Assembly: GCF_901000735.1 (NCBI RefSeq)
Contig: NC_081542.1
Coordinates: 25,497,093-25,561,092, forward strand
Direction of reading: 5' to 3'
Source of the DNA: Corylus avellana
Lineage: Eukaryota > Streptophyta > Magnoliopsida > Fagales > Betulaceae
DNA length: 64,000 bases
The stretch's first letter is position 1, and the number at the start of each line of letters is the position of its first letter. The notes under the pieces were generated by a model, which had not been told where the DNA came from, searched no databases, and was given only the letters and a program-made list of their open reading frames with translations. The position numbers were made by a program, and so were the translations under genes. Positions 33,562-45,984 of the stretch are shown one piece after another.

Positions 33562-34365
33562 CTAACATTTTGATAAAAGCAAGTTGACTAAATTTTCCAA
33601 ATTTCTGGATGATGAACCATGTAGATCCGTGGCCTCCTCTGCTAATTTCTTCCACTCCAAGACATTCTGCTTGATTTTCTTACCATTCTCTCCCTCCATC
33701 AATTCTCTCACAATCTTCTCCACCTCCTTTCTCGTGGCATTATTCTCAATCTCCATCCCAATCCTCCACACATCGCAAGCATACCTACAATTTGTTGGCT
33801 AATCCCCAAAGAATGGACAACAAAGCAACGGCACCCCGGCCGACAGGCCTTCAATCATTGAATTCCAACCGCAGTGTGTTAAGAACACCCCGACAGCAGG
33901 GTGATTCAGTGCCTCCTCTTGAGGGCACCAAGTAGCTATTAAACCTCTTTCTTTAGTTTCTAAAGAAAACTCTAGCGGCAAAATTGCTGATTCCCCAATA
34001 ACTAGATTATGCCTAAGAATTAGCAAAAATGGAAAGTTGCTATTTGCAAGCCCCCAAGCAAATTCAAGCAACTGTTGTTGGGTCATGACAACTATGCTGC
34101 CAAAATTCACATATATCACTGAATTGGGTTGCTTGGAATCAAGCCAATGGAGGCACTCATCCTCTTCTTTCCGTAAACTATACCCAACTGCCTTCAAATG
34201 GTCGTCGTTGGGTGAGTGATTAAGTAATAGTTGGAGCGGTCCAACTGCATAAACATGAGGAAATAGAGGTGACAGAGCACCCAAAACTTCTCCCTCTAAG
34301 GCATCAAATGTATGGATTACAACTCCTGAAGCTTTTCCAGCTTTCTGCACTGCTTCGATTACGAA
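33562..34365 (-). pseudogene. UGT85 pseudogene, exon-2 fragment
   Basis: The frame is very similar to exon 2 of the intact UGT. Homology begins at about 34365, inside the segment around KASGVVIHTFDALEG; all of exon 1 and the first part of exon 2 are missing. The last residue of the PSPG box (Gln402 in the intact copy) is a TAG stop at 33799-33801. Past it the frame continues to the normal C-terminus at 33562. It cannot make an active enzyme. Minus strand, like the other two UGT copies. Confidence 0.93.
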
Positions 34366-34595
34366 CTTACCATCAAAATCTGATTACAATCAATTCTCAT
34401 AATATTAGACTTGATTACTATCAAGGTCATTGACGGAAGAAAGAGGGTCGGTATAGGCCAAGGCCCTCAATTCCTTAGAAAAAAAATATTATAAGGTAAA
34501 AAAATATTTTATTGTAAAAAATTTTTACTTTCATATCCTATTGGCCCCTACCAACAAATTTTTTTTGGCCGCATTCACTAATTTTTTTTTCCACT

Positions 34596-34889
34596 CAATA
34601 AATCTTTTGGCCCTTACGTACCCATTTAAACTTAGAAGCCCTAATTATATAAAATTTGTGTAGTCCCTACTAAATAAATCTTTTGGTTCTTACCTATTCA
34701 AACTTATAAGTTCTAATTGTATAAACATTTTGTAGTTCCTACCAAATAAATCTTTTGGTCCTTACCAATTCAAACATAGAAGCTCTAATTGTATAAAAAT
34801 GTTGTAGTCCTTACCAAATAAATCTTTTGGTCCTTACCCATTCAAACTTAGAATTACCTAATTGTATACAAATTTTGTAGTCCCTACCA
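34596..34889. repeat. Four tandem repeats of about 73 bp
   Basis: Each unit runs AAATAAATCTTTTGG(T/C)CCTTACC, then TTCAAACTTAGAAG, CTAATTGTATA and GTAGTCCCTACC. They end 46 bp before the copia LTR at 34936. Confidence 0.85.
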
Positions 34890-34935
34890 GCAAACAGGTT
34901 AGTCCAATAGAAATAAGAAAGAAATAGATTGATAA

Positions 34936-35518
34936 TGTTAGGAAATTAATCATATTTCCCAAGACCCGTGAGATGCGAAAAATAAAAAGAATGCGGAATA
35001 ATAAAGATAAGCAATCATACACGACACAAAGATTTAAGTGGTTCGGCTTAACAAGCCTATATCTACTGGCGGAGACGACCCAGAGAAAATTCACTATTAA
35101 AAGATGAGTACAAGAGAGTAACAGGGTGAAAAAACCACTCAAACCCAAAGCCCCAAATACACCCAATTCTCCCTTTGCCAAAAGGAGAATAATAACAAAA
35201 AGGGGAAAAGAAAACACTCTCTTTCTTGCTCTCACTTTTTCTCTCTATTGTTGGCTCACCAAAACACAAAGCAAATATTACTTTGTTTTGTTTCTGTACA
35301 TTTATGTGCTGTAGACACCCCTTTATATAGGACATAAAAGTTGGCTAAGCAAGGCTCCTCCAATTCCAAATTGTAGAAGGACTTCAAGTCCAAGTCATGC
35401 TCTAAAAAGAAAACCAATTCCAAGAGCAACTAGGAATACAAAACGTGAGCCAAAAGGATCCTCTTTTAATGATGCTGGGTCCCACCAACTTTATGGTGAA
35501 AGTCACAAAACTCCAACA
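34936..35518 (-). repeat. 3' LTR of copia element A (583 bp)
   Basis: On the minus strand it begins TGTTGGAGTTTTGTGAC and ends TTTCCTAACA. Its U3 matches the 5' LTR of element B, not B's 3' LTR. Confidence 0.92.
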
Positions 35519-35591
35519 ATCTCCCACTTGACTTGAATCCCATCAAGTTGCAACAAAGTGAATCTCCTCCGGATGTCTCCTCTGCCTATCT

Positions 35592-36789
35592 TCAAGCTCG
35601 AAGACCAACTAAAGCTGCGCACAGCTTCAGTTTCTCAATAGTCACACCTTTTGTCAACATGTCTGCTGGATTCTCAGTTCCACGAATCTTCTCAAGTAAC
35701 AATTGTGCACTTTCAAGAAGAGATCGAATGAAGTGATACCTCAACTGTATATGCTTTGTTCTTGAATGATACGCTGGGTTCTTCGCAAGAAAAATGGCAC
35801 TCTGACTATCACTGTGTAGAACGCCTTTCTCATTCTTCTTTCCCAACTCATCCAAAAAACCTTGTAGCCAAACCATCTCATTTCCAGCTTCTGTCACGGC
35901 CACATACTCCGCCTCTGTAGTGGAAAGGGCTACAATTTTCTGTAACCTTGAGGTCCAACACACAGCAGTACCTCCTAGAGTATATATAAACCCTATAGTA
36001 CTTTTCCTGCTATCAACATCACCCGCTAGATCAGCATCCACGTAGCCCTGCAGCTTCAATTCTGCACCTGTGAAGCAATGGGACATATCTGAAGTTCCTC
36101 TCAGATATCGCAAAATCCATTTGACTGCCTCCCAATGCTGCTTCCCTGGATTACTCATGTACCTGCTCACAACTCCCACTGCATGTGCAATATCCGGTCT
36201 AGTACAGACCATTGCATACATCAGACTTCCGATAGCTGAGGCATAAGGTACCTTACTCATGTATGCTTTCTCTTGATCCGTCTTCGGTGACTGATCCTTG
36301 GTTAGTCTAAAGTGACTCCCCAAGGGTGTGCTCACTGACTTAGCTTCATTCATGCTAAATCTGCTGAGAATCTTCTTCACATATTCTGTCTGTGAAATCT
36401 TCAGTGTACTATTGGCCCTGTCCCTGATGATTCTCATCCCAAGGATTTGTTTAGCAGCACCCAAATCCTTCATTGCAAATTGTTTTGACAGCTGGTTCTT
36501 CAACTTGTTGATGTCTTCCATACCGGCCCCTGCAATGAGCATATCATCTACGTACAGGAGTAGAATAATGTAAGAGTTCTTAAAACTCTTGACATAGCAG
36601 CAATGATCTGCATTGCATCTCGTGAACCCAGTACTGCACATGAAACTGTCATACTTCTTGTACCATTGTCATGGAGCTTGTTTCAGACCATACAAGCTTT
36701 TTCTCAGTTTGCACACTAAACTCTCCTTCCCCTGCACTACGAATCCCTGTGGCTGCTGCATATAAATTTCTTCCTCAAATTCACCATAA
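35592..36789 (-). pseudogene. Copia A reverse transcriptase/RNase H end
   Basis: It contains EEEIYMQQPQGF, YVDDMLIAG (the YVDD active site) and the RNase H segments VDADLAGD, STTEAEY and DSQSAIF. A TGA stop interrupts the frame near 36664. Upstream it joins the nested Gypsy LTR material at about 36790. Confidence 0.9.
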
Positions 36790-38676
36790 TGATCTTGCAA
36801 TGCTACGTGGTTACCGTCCCCCATGGTCTCAGTGGAACGCTCTTCTAGCAAATTAGAGTTCTTTTGGGATCTAATTCGTCTAAGAGTGCGTTCAATTTCA
36901 AGGTCGCAAGAAATTAATGGAAAAGATAAAGAACGACGACCTAGCATAAACTACACGAAAATTTAAAAGAAAACAGAAAAAAAAATTAAGCTAAAACAGA
37001 AAACAAACAAGCTCACAAACGGCCTTAGTGTGCACTTAGGGTTTGGATGCAGAATGCCGCAAGTGCGCTCGATTGCACGGTAGGGTGCGTTCGATCGCAG
37101 TCATAGAGAAGGCATCTTATGGACCTGTTTGCAGTTTCTGAAAAAGAATAAAATCAACGCAATTTAGCAACTTAAAACAGGAAAATAATTTATTAAGCTA
37201 AAGTTAATCTCTAAAATTTGACAATAAAACCGTTAAGCAGTCCCCGGCAACGGCGCCAAAAATTGATGTGATGTTTTTGTGACCAAAAATATCAATAATA
37301 AAATTACCACTCGCAATAGAACGAATCCCGTAGGATAGGGCTATATTGAGGGTGTCGAACCTCAAGGACTGCAGGGGTTTAATTATCAAAATCAAAAGAT
37401 CAAAATTAACTTAATTAAAAGAGAGTGAATTGGTTGTGAGAATTTAAAGTGCATAAAATAAACGGAAATAAAAGGGAGTAAATCTATGAAAGAGAGAGTA
37501 GGGTATTGACTTCACCACGATCCGCACATCAATGGTTAACCATAATTAACTCTAGTAATTCATTCTATGCATGTTATAATTTTAACAAGAAAATAAGCTC
37601 ATACAATCAATGGAATAGCATAACCCATCTTCGGTTGGCACGGACCGTCTACCTAAATTACACTAAACTAAGGTGTAGTACGATCTGTCTTCCCTAGGTA
37701 TGGTCTATCTAACCCTATTGATTGCATGCCAATTAAATACCATTGTATAACCATCATTCTTATGATCACAGAAAATAAGAATGATTTGAGTTCAATAATA
37801 GTAAAATAATTTCTAAGACAAGATAAGAATTCTACTAATATTGATTTGGAATTTAAAGAACAACTGCATTTAATATGAAGAACAGAAATCAACTGTAGCA
37901 ATCCTCAGGGTTATACAATCAACATGCATAAATTGAAAAACTAGAAATTAAATACAATCAAACCATTGTGCTTGGAAAGGGCTACATCAATACCCCACAA
38001 TTGGGTTTAGCTGCTCATGATCTCCTAAGCTCCACAGACTATTTTACTGAATTTTTGCTCTAGAAGCGGTGTGTCTTTTCTCAATGCTTAGAGGCCTATT
38101 TATAGGGCTTAGGAGAGTCCTAGAAGCCCTAGTAATCCTATAAATTTCGGAGATTTAAGTCCAAGTCCAATTAGGATAAAGAAAACCTAAGTCCAAATCG
38201 GAATAGGATTCGCCCAGAATTGCGTTCCTATCTTGCGGGGCGATTTTGGCAATGCGGCACTCCCAATTAGGAAAATGCTATTTCACAGTAATTTGTAGAC
38301 ATTTGAGTTAGCTTTCCAGTGCCGCTTGAATCACCTTAATCGGATATTTGAACTGAGACTTATGGCCAAAATACCGAGACATATGCAGAATCCAAAATTG
38401 AATCCAATCCGATTTTCACTCCAATTTGAGAAATTCCGAATTAATCCCTTCCTTTATTTGATTAAACTTAACCACAACATATAAGTCCTCTGTTATGATT
38501 GGCTACGCTTAATCATCTCAACGTGTGCTTTTAAGCCCAAAATCAATGGAATTAATTGCATCTTTATTTATAACCTGAAAACACAAAAACAAAACAAAAA
38601 TCAAACAAATAACAATGCTAAGGAATTAACATATGCAAATTAAGGGGTTTGAATGTGCAACATTCGGCGCTTATCA
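36790..38676 (-). mobile_element. Gypsy-type LTR and leader, nested in copia A
   Basis: A 1412-bp LTR spans 37265-38676. On the minus strand it begins TGATAAGCGCC and ends CATCACATCA. Six bases beyond its end is TGGCGCCGTTGCCGGGG (37243-37259 complement), a primer-binding site matching the 3' end of tRNA-Asp. This is typical of plant Gypsy elements. Only about 475 bp of leader follow before copia sequence resumes, so the body and second LTR are gone. Confidence 0.85.
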
Positions 38677-40221
38677 GCTACCATCATGTTCACCCTTTAT
38701 TCTGAACACCCATTTGTTGTGCAAAGCCTTTTTACCTGCTGGCAACTCAGTCAGCTCTCAGGTCTGGTTAGTTAATAATGAGTCCATCTCATCCTTCATG
38801 GCTAACTCCCACTTGATTGAATCTTCAACCTTCAAGGCTTTAACAAACGTCTCTGGCTCACCGTCATCCGTCAACAAAATATGAAATAGGGAGGGTGAAA
38901 AACGCTTTGGAGATCTAATGGTTCTAGTAGACTTACGGATAGCCACTGTCGGTGTACCTTGTTCAGTCTCTTGATCTACTGTTTCTTCAACTTCTAGACC
39001 TTCTTCAGTTTCTGAATCCTTATCAACTTCTGAATTCCTTCTCTGAGCTGCACCTTTAGAAATTCCATCTAGGTTGATAAATTCAGGCTTCTCAGCTTCT
39101 GACTCTGTACTTACTGGTTCTGCACTTGAATTATTCTTATACACAGCCATCTCATTAAAAGTAACATTTCTACTTCTAATGATCTTCCGGTTTTGATCAT
39201 CCCAAAACCTATACCCGAATGCCTCATCCCCATAGCCAATGAAATAACATTTTCTAGATTTAACATCTAGCTTGCTACGAGCATCAGATTCAATATAAAC
39301 ATACGAAACACAACCAAAAACTTTCAAATGAGAAAGATTTACCTCTTTTCCACTCCAGACTTCTTCAGGTAGTCTATGGCCCAAAGGAACTGATGGTCCT
39401 CTGTTTATCAAGTAAACAGCAGTGCTTACTGCATCCGCCCAGAAAGTTTTCGGTAGTCCAGCATGCAACCTCATACTTCTTGCACGCTCATTGAGGGTCC
39501 TGTTCATGCGCTTAGCCACACCATTCTGTTATGGTGTCCCTGGGATAGTCTTTTCGATTCTAATCCCATTCACTGCACAAAACTGTTTGAAACCCCCGTC
39601 TTCGTATTTTCCCCCATTGTCTGATCTTAAACACTTCAATTTCAGACCAGTTTCTGTCTCTACCATGACCTTCCACTTCTTAAAAATTTCAAATACATCA
39701 GATTTAAGCTTTAAGAAGTAAACCCATACCTTCCTGCTTGAGTCATCAATAAATGTGATGTAATACCGCGAGCCTCCAAGAGATGCCACTGGTGCGGGAC
39801 CCCACAAATCCGTGTGTACCAACTCCAGCTTTCCCGGCTTTGGTGTTCTGCCAACCTTCGCGAAACTCACCTTCTTCTGCTTTCCTAGGATGCAGCCTTC
39901 ACACAAATCAGACTTAACTGACTTCAGCTCCGGTAGTTTCCCCTTTGACAGAAGCACCTTCATCCCTTTCTCGCTCATGTGCCCAAGCCTTAGGTGCCAT
40001 AATTTTGAGTCAGCACCCATATCTGCAACAGCAATTGTATCCCTGCTATTCGTCGTCATATAGAGAGTACCCGCCTTATGACCACGAGCCAAAATCTTGA
40101 CTCCCTTGCTGACCTTCCACTTTCCACCGTGGAAATGAATTGAATGCCCTTCATCATCAAGCTGTCCCACTGAAATCAGGTTCTTTTTCAGCTCTGGGAT
40201 ATGCCTGACATTTTACAGCTT
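38677..40221 (-). pseudogene. Copia A integrase and start of reverse transcriptase
   Basis: The HHCC zinc domain (WHLRLGH ... CEGCILG), the integrase core (HTDLWGP, RSDNGG) and the start of the RT domain are readable. Stops include one in place of Gln just before the NGVA(E/K)R motif (39529) and others at the 5' end. The RT is cut at 38677 by the Gypsy LTR. Confidence 0.9.
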
Positions 40222-41232
40222 CTATACCGAGTCACTGTGGACTCTAATGCGAACATTGCCTATACCCACAACATCCAGTGCCGTTCCGTTAGCCAAGTAC
40301 ACCTTCCCGAAATCTCCAGCAACATAATTTTTGAGAACTTCACGGATCGGTGTAGTGTGAAAAGAAGCTCCTGAGTCCAAGACCCAAGAATCAAGAGAAC
40401 TGTCAACAGATAGAAGTAGGGCATCGTGCACTTCTTCTGTTGCCACGACATTTGCGGCGTCATTTTCGGTCTTCTTCTTCAGCTCTCTGCAGTTCTTCTT
40501 GAAGTGGCCTGTCTTGCCACAATTCCAACACTCAGGTTGTCGTCCAAACCTGGATTTGCTCCTACCCTTCCTGGACTTAGATCTGCCCCTCACAGAGTTT
40601 CTGTCTTGTCCTCTGCCCCGAGTCTCGAGGTTTAAAGCAACACCAGAAGAAGAGGCTTCACCCGCATCTCTTCTGCGAACCTCATCACTGAGAATCAAAT
40701 CCCTGACGTCTTCATAGCTCAGTTTACTCTTTCCTACAGAGTTACTCACAACCATCCTCACTGCTTCCCAGCTATTTGGCAAAGATGCCAAGACGATCAA
40801 CGCGCGAACCTCATCATCAAAATTAATTTCCACTGAGGACAATTGATTTGTGATGGTGTTGAACTCATTGAGATGATGTGCCATCGAAGCTCCTTCCGCC
40901 ATCTTTAGGTTGAACAATTTCTTCATTAGATGCACCTTGTTGTTAGCCGAAGGCTTCTCATACATGCTTGACAAAGCCTTCATTAGACCTGCTGTGGTCT
41001 TCTCCTTTACAAAGTTGTGTGCAACTGATTTTGACAGAGATAACTTAATAACTGTTAGGGCTTTATGATCAAGCAGAGCCCACTCGCTATCATACATGTT
41101 GTCGGGTTGTTCTTCCAAAAGAGGTTGATGAAGATCCTTCCCATAAAGAATGTTTTCAATCTGTACCTTCCAATACCCAAAATCTTTGCCGTCGAATTTC
41201 TCGATTCCCATCTTTCCTTCTTCACCTGCCAT
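40222..41232 (-). pseudogene. Copia A gag and protease
   Basis: The frame starts MAGEEGKMGIEKFDG and is open through a CCHC knuckle (CWNCGKTGHFKKNC) and the protease motif DSGASFH. It ends at a TAG at 40222-40224, where element B has TGA. Confidence 0.9.
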
Positions 41233-41351
41233 AGCTCCCACTCGAACCAGAGCTCTGATACCAGTTGTTAGGAAATTAATCATATTTCCCAAGACCCGTG
41301 AGATGCGAAAAATAAAAAGAATGCGGAATAATAAAGATAAGCAATCACACA

Positions 41352-41451
41352 NNNNNNNNNNNNNNNNNNNNNNNNNNNNNNNNNNNNNNNNNNNNNNNNN
41401 NNNNNNNNNNNNNNNNNNNNNNNNNNNNNNNNNNNNNNNNNNNNNNNNNNN
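41352..41451. other. Assembly gap (100 N)
   Basis: It hides most of the 5' LTR of copia A and the upstream part of a fourth peptide-gene copy, whose 3' flank starts right after it. Confidence 0.99.
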
Positions 41452-42345
41452 GACCCTCTTCCATTCTATGATTATCTCTATGTTTCTGACTTGGTGGCTC
41501 AAAAACAAGCCAAATTTCCTTCTTTATGGTTTTTTTATTTTTTATTTTTTATTTATTTTTTATCCACGTCATTTACTTATTAGAATTGCTAGCAATTAAT
41601 AGTTCAATATCTTTTTCTTTTCTTTTTTTCGGAGGGTTATGTTATTTATTGATAAAGTAACACAAAATATTAGCTTCATATTTATATCTAGATAGTTAAA
41701 TACAAAAAGCAATTTATATTTTTCGTTAAGCTACAACAAAAGGCACGGAGTATGAGTATTAATGATTATAGTCTTCCATTAGCCCACTAAAATTCAAAAT
41801 AAAAAGTATTATATTTGAAATGACTTGGGAAAAAGTACTAATTAACTACATCTACTCTATCACCCTAAAATGATTAATCAATTTGGAATTTTCTTATACT
41901 CACTTATAAAGCCAGTTTTACCTAATAAGTAAGCAATGTGAGACTTAGCACACCTCTGACGTTTTCGTTAGTACTACTTCATGCGATGCTGACAGTATCA
42001 CATGGCATTAAATATGAGATATCACTCCAAAAGAGCATGTGTGACAACTTAGGAAAAACCGTTAACCGCATCTGTGTTATCACATCAAAAGTATTAGCCA
42101 ATTTAATTAGAGATTTTTCAGAATTACTTATAAAGCATATATAGTTTCACCTACTAAATAAGTTATGTGAGACTTAGCACCTATTAGTCTCTTTATAAGT
42201 CAGCCTCTCTATATATGTAGGTTACTTATTTTCCCAATATGAAAACGGGAGTTAAACTCTTAATTAGTTTTGAAGATGCAATTTTTATCAAAGAAAAAAC
42301 ACACGCCGCTACAAATTGAAAAACAAAATATATATATCAACCTGC
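41452..42345 (+). repeat. 3' flank of a fourth copy of the peptide gene
   Basis: TTCTATGATTATCTCTATGT, GACTTGGTGGCTCAAAAAC and about 850 bp beyond match 46250-47215, the 3' flank of peptide gene 1, with scattered differences. The gene itself would lie in the gap. Confidence 0.85.
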
Positions 42346-43109
42346 CAATATAAATATGAGTGTGGGCAATAATAATAATAATAATATAATACTAAAGTGA
42401 GTAGAAAATTAAGATAATAAAGAATGTGTTAAAGCATGTATAAAAAAGGATAGGTCCACTTCAAAAAAAATAAAAGGATAGTTCGACTCGATAAATTTTG
42501 AAGCTAAGACAACAAATTTAGGTGAAGCCTTTTTATATATTTAAATATTTAATTAATTAATATTAATTTTAAATATTCCTCTCGATTATTTCCCTTAATG
42601 TTTTTCAAACGGCATTACTACAAATGTCATTTTTTTTTTTTTAAATTAAAAGTTTAAAATTGTACCGGAAATATTTTATTTATACGGAATTTTTTTTTAA
42701 TAATTGAGGAATGGGAAAATATATATATATATAACAAAATTAAAAGTTATGAGTTTAGTAACTGCTTCAACTAATTGCCTTATACTCTACTACTACTATT
42801 TGGAGCCGCCTTAACTAATTGCCTAATCGCGTAAATATTTAGCCGATTAAAAAAATAATAGTCCAAATAGAGAGTACTTTTTTATTAGGTACTTTACGTA
42901 AGGTCGCTGGATAAAGAGAGCAAATTTACCGAGCGAGCTTGCTAAAATCTTGTCATGGCATCTCACTCGGCCACCATCTTCCACGGCTTTCCCTCTAAGT
43001 TAAATAACTGCTATCAACGGCCTTCCACCTTTAATCATGGGAGGGAATCCAATTCCACTTCCTGGTAGAATTATCACAGCCTATATAGCAAAATATTGAT
43101 CCAATTCCA
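42346..43109. other. AT-rich intergenic region before the PPR pseudogene
   Basis: No gene is seen. It holds ATA-type simple repeats and the presumed upstream region of the PPR gene (TCACAGCCTATATAGC at about 43073, also found at 49993 ahead of the second PPR copy). Confidence 0.6.
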
Positions 43110-44130
43110 ATGTTCTTTCACCACCATTTTCTTCACTTAGAACTCTCCAAGACTTACCAATCACTGTCAAGAACCAAACAACTGCATGCTTTTATCATAA
43201 AGACCCTCCTCCTTGACCCATTTTATGCAACCAGAATAGTAAGATTTTATGCCATCAATAACGACATTTGCGCTGCGCGCAACCTGTTCGACAAAACGCC
43301 CCAACGGAGTGCGTTTCTTTGGAATTCAATAATTCGAGCATATGCGCAAGTCCACAACTTTGGTGAAGCATTATCTCTCTTTAACACGATGTTTAAAACT
43401 GAAACTAAACCTGATAGTTTTTCTTATGCTTGTATTATACGAGCGTGCTCTGAGGATTTCAATTTAGATGCACTGAGACTTGTTCATGGAGGAGTAATAT
43501 TCTCTGGGTTGGGATTGGATCCCATTTGCAGTAGTGCATTCGTGACGGCTTATTCGAAACTGGGTCTGGTTGATGAAGCCAGTTGGGTATTTCATGGGAT
43601 AGTTGAGCCGGATTTGGTGATGTGGAATTCAATGATTTCTGGTTATGGATGTTGTGGATTTTGGGATAAAGGGCTAGAGCTGTTCAGTAGAATGAGAAGT
43701 GAGGGGAGGCGGCCAGATGGATATACAGTAGTCGGGTTGCTCTCAGGTTTAGCATATTCCAGCTTGCTGAGTGTTGGGCAAGGAATACATGGATTTTGTC
43801 TGAAAACTTCCTTTGATTCTAATGCTCATGTAGGCAGTGTATTTGTGAGCATATACTCGGGATGTAAGACTGTAAGTGCATGAATTCTGCATATAGAGTT
43901 TTCTGTAATTTGTTCCAACCTGATTTAGTTACATGGTCTGCTTTAATAACTGGATATTCGCAATCTGGAGATTATGAGAGGGCTCTGTCCTTCTTCAAGA
44001 AACTGAACATGGAAAGTAAGAAAGCAGATCCCATTTTAATTGCCAGTGTACTGGCAGCTGCTACTCAATTAGCAAATGTAGGGTAGGGCCTGGTTGTGAG
44101 ATACACGGTTATATACCTAGCTAGATAGGT
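43110..44130 (+). pseudogene. PPR protein pseudogene 1 (PLS-type)
   Basis: The frame from 43110 encodes RTKQLHAFIIKT, AARNLFDKTPQRS, LWNSIIRAYAQV and further pentatricopeptide units, as in plant organelle RNA-editing PPR proteins. An 8-bp insertion near 43865-43880 shifts the frame; the sequence resumes at 43880 with MNSAYRVFCNLF and DLVTWSALITGYSQSG. A second, 5-bp insertion near 44080 shifts it again, and homology ends near 44130 with the C-terminal half missing. It is not functional. Confidence 0.9.
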
Positions 44131-44185
44131 TCGAAGCTCGCTAATTATTTCAGCTAACATATATATATACACGTACCCTAGCTAG

Positions 44186-44220
<35 letters not shown>

Positions 44221-45237
44221 TATATGAAAAGTCTAATTAAACAAGTAGGATTAATTTCGAAGTAAAAAATCAATGCATGTGGAGGAAACATTAATAAAAT
44301 TAATTACAATAATCATTATACACATGACAATTAAATTTTGTTATTAATTATTAATTGTTATGGATGAGAATTTTCTCCAAACCGGTATGGAGAAAGTCTA
44401 GATTAAATTTAATGTGCCTTTTAAATGTTTATAAACACTTTGCACTATTTTATATCGGTTGGAAGATATTTAAATATCTGCATGCATGTCCAATTGTTAT
44501 TAATCGATAATTTTATTAAAACTTTTCTTATCAAATTTTTGTTATTAATTGTTAGTAATCATTAATCATTATTTTGTTATTAATTTTTATTTGTCGTTAA
44601 TTTTTTTTAAAAAAATACATAATTTTTATTATTATTAACGTGTGAAAGAATGACATGTCAATATTTACTAACGTGGCGGAATGGCACATCAATAAGTTAT
44701 TGACGTGTTAAAATAACACGTTAATAAATATTGACGTGCGATAGTTTACCACGTCACTATATTAAATTATTTAAATAAATTTTTTAAAAATTAAATTGAA
44801 TTTAAATTTAGCAACATGTCAAATATATTGACATGTTGCTATTCTTGACGTGTGAAATGTGCCATGTCACTAAATATTGACGTGGCACATTCAACACATC
44901 AATAAAATAATTATTGACGTGACAATAGTTGGGTTACTGTTTGCCACATCAGAAGCTATCCCTCTTTTTGTAGTGCTTGCATTATACTTTCATTATAAGT
45001 ATAATTTTTTAATTCAGTCATTAAAAAAGAAAGTACATAAAAAAGTCCCTGTTTTCATTATAATTAAGTTCATGTGCCTGAAGCAACAATATTTTAGAAA
45101 AAGCGACATGTCTATATTTTATGAGATTTTTTGTGTTCATATTATCTTCTTCTTCTCCTCGAGCATAAAGTTATGAAATTTCCAGCCGAAAATAAATAAT
45201 TACATATCATAAAGGTCAAAATATACAATAATCTTAC
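44131..45237. other. Intergenic with a CACTA-like end
   Basis: It contains (TA) tracts near 44192-44217 and an AT-rich stretch. 44640-44975 is dense in GACGTG and ACATGTCA motifs in both orientations and ends CTTTTTGTAGTG, the complement of a CACTACAAAAAG CACTA terminus. The 5' end is not identified. Confidence 0.6.
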
Positions 45238-45380
45238 ATTGAATCTTACCGCACCACTTTCTACGAAAGCCCAACAGGACTTTACTTTCAAAGTCAAGCT
45301 TGTAGGATTATTGAATCTTACCGCACCACTTTCCACAAAAGCCCAAACGGACTTTACTTTCAAAGTCAAGCTTGTAGAAT
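45238..45380. repeat. Tandem duplication upstream of peptide gene 1
   Basis: Two copies of an about 72-bp unit (TTGAATCTTACCGCACCACT ... AAAGTCAAGCTTGTAG). A single related copy stands upstream of peptide gene 3 (about 50580-50635). Confidence 0.85.
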
Positions 45381-45422
45381 TTTAAACCATGGCCAGTTGT
45401 GCTTCTCTACCTAACCATAGTT

Positions 45423-45439
<17 letters not shown>

Positions 45440-45460
<21 letters not shown>

Positions 45461-45595
45461 ACAGGAGTCAGGAGTGCTTAAGGAATATTACGTCTCTCCG
45501 TCTGAGACTCCTCCGTCCTCCGTCCTGTTATTCATAACAAAGGTGATCTCACCGGCCGGCATCTACAAGCTTGTGTTTTCAGCTTTACAAGTACG
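45440..45595 (+). promoter_or_regulatory. Promoter region of peptide gene 1
   Basis: TATATAAAGACAGGAGTCAGGAG at about 45450 (cited in part) matches ATAAAGACAAGGGTCAG ahead of gene 2 (48205) and TTATAAGAAGAGGAGTCAG ahead of gene 3 (50687). The TATA-like element is therefore conserved among the three copies. The shared leader TTACAAGTACG/TTTACAGG lies directly before each ATG. Confidence 0.6.
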
Positions 45596-45984
45596 ATGAG
45601 TTGTTTTCCGGCAAAGGCGATCATGGCAACATTAGTAGCAGTGTTCCTGCTTGTGGGTGGAATACATATTCCACCAACGTCTGCATCACTCTCTTATGGT
45701 AATTAACATGACCCCTTTTATTTCTCTCTCTCTCTATATATATAAAGCTCATTTCTCACCTGCTACGATCTTTCTTTGGCCTCAATTTCAAAGGTGGTCG
45801 GAAGAGTTTGTCGCTTGATGGCTCAACGATAACAGTACAAAAATTACAAGGCAGCTCTGAAGGTCTCAACATTACTAATAAGAAGATAGTTTACTTCCGG
45901 AGCCTACGAGGAGAAGGTATATTGAAGCCACCTTCACCCGTCGGAAACCCAGAGCAAATACCACACCATCCGGTCCATCCCTAG
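45596..45984 (+). CDS. Small secreted peptide precursor 1 (unassigned family), two exons
   Basis: Exons 45596-45698 and 45794-45984 join in phase 1 (TATG|GT) to give 97 residues. Residues 1-31 form a signal peptide (MSCFPAK, then hydrophobic MATLVAVFLLVGG) with likely cleavage near SAS31. The mature part has GGRKSLSLDG, LQGSSEGLN and a KKIVYFRSLRG segment. It ends with LKPPSPVGNPEQIPHHPVHP. The layout (signal peptide, variable spacer, proline-rich C-terminus) is that of plant peptide-hormone precursors. PPSPVGN resembles the core of CLE, IDA and PIP peptides, but I cannot assign it. Two further copies follow in tandem. No frame shift or stop is seen. Confidence 0.8.

Larger units (their letters stand above)
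34936..41351 (-). mobile_element. Ty1/copia element A, decayed and interrupted
   Basis: Minus orientation: 5' LTR from 41351 (rest in gap) to 41266, PBS CTGGTATCAGAG at about 41252-41263, gag, protease, integrase, reverse transcriptase/RNase H, purine tract AAGTGGGAGAT at about 35519-35529, and 3' LTR 34936-35518. The visible 86 bp of the two LTRs differ at one base. A Gypsy-type LTR fragment (36790-38676) replaces about 170 bp of the reverse transcriptase. Same family as element B at 53767. Confidence 0.92.

Noticed and set aside
37204..37395. Frame over CCCCGGCAACGGCGCCA as a possible tRNA-Asp gene
   Set aside because: Only the 3' tRNA end is matched and it lies next to an LTR end, so it is a primer-binding site.
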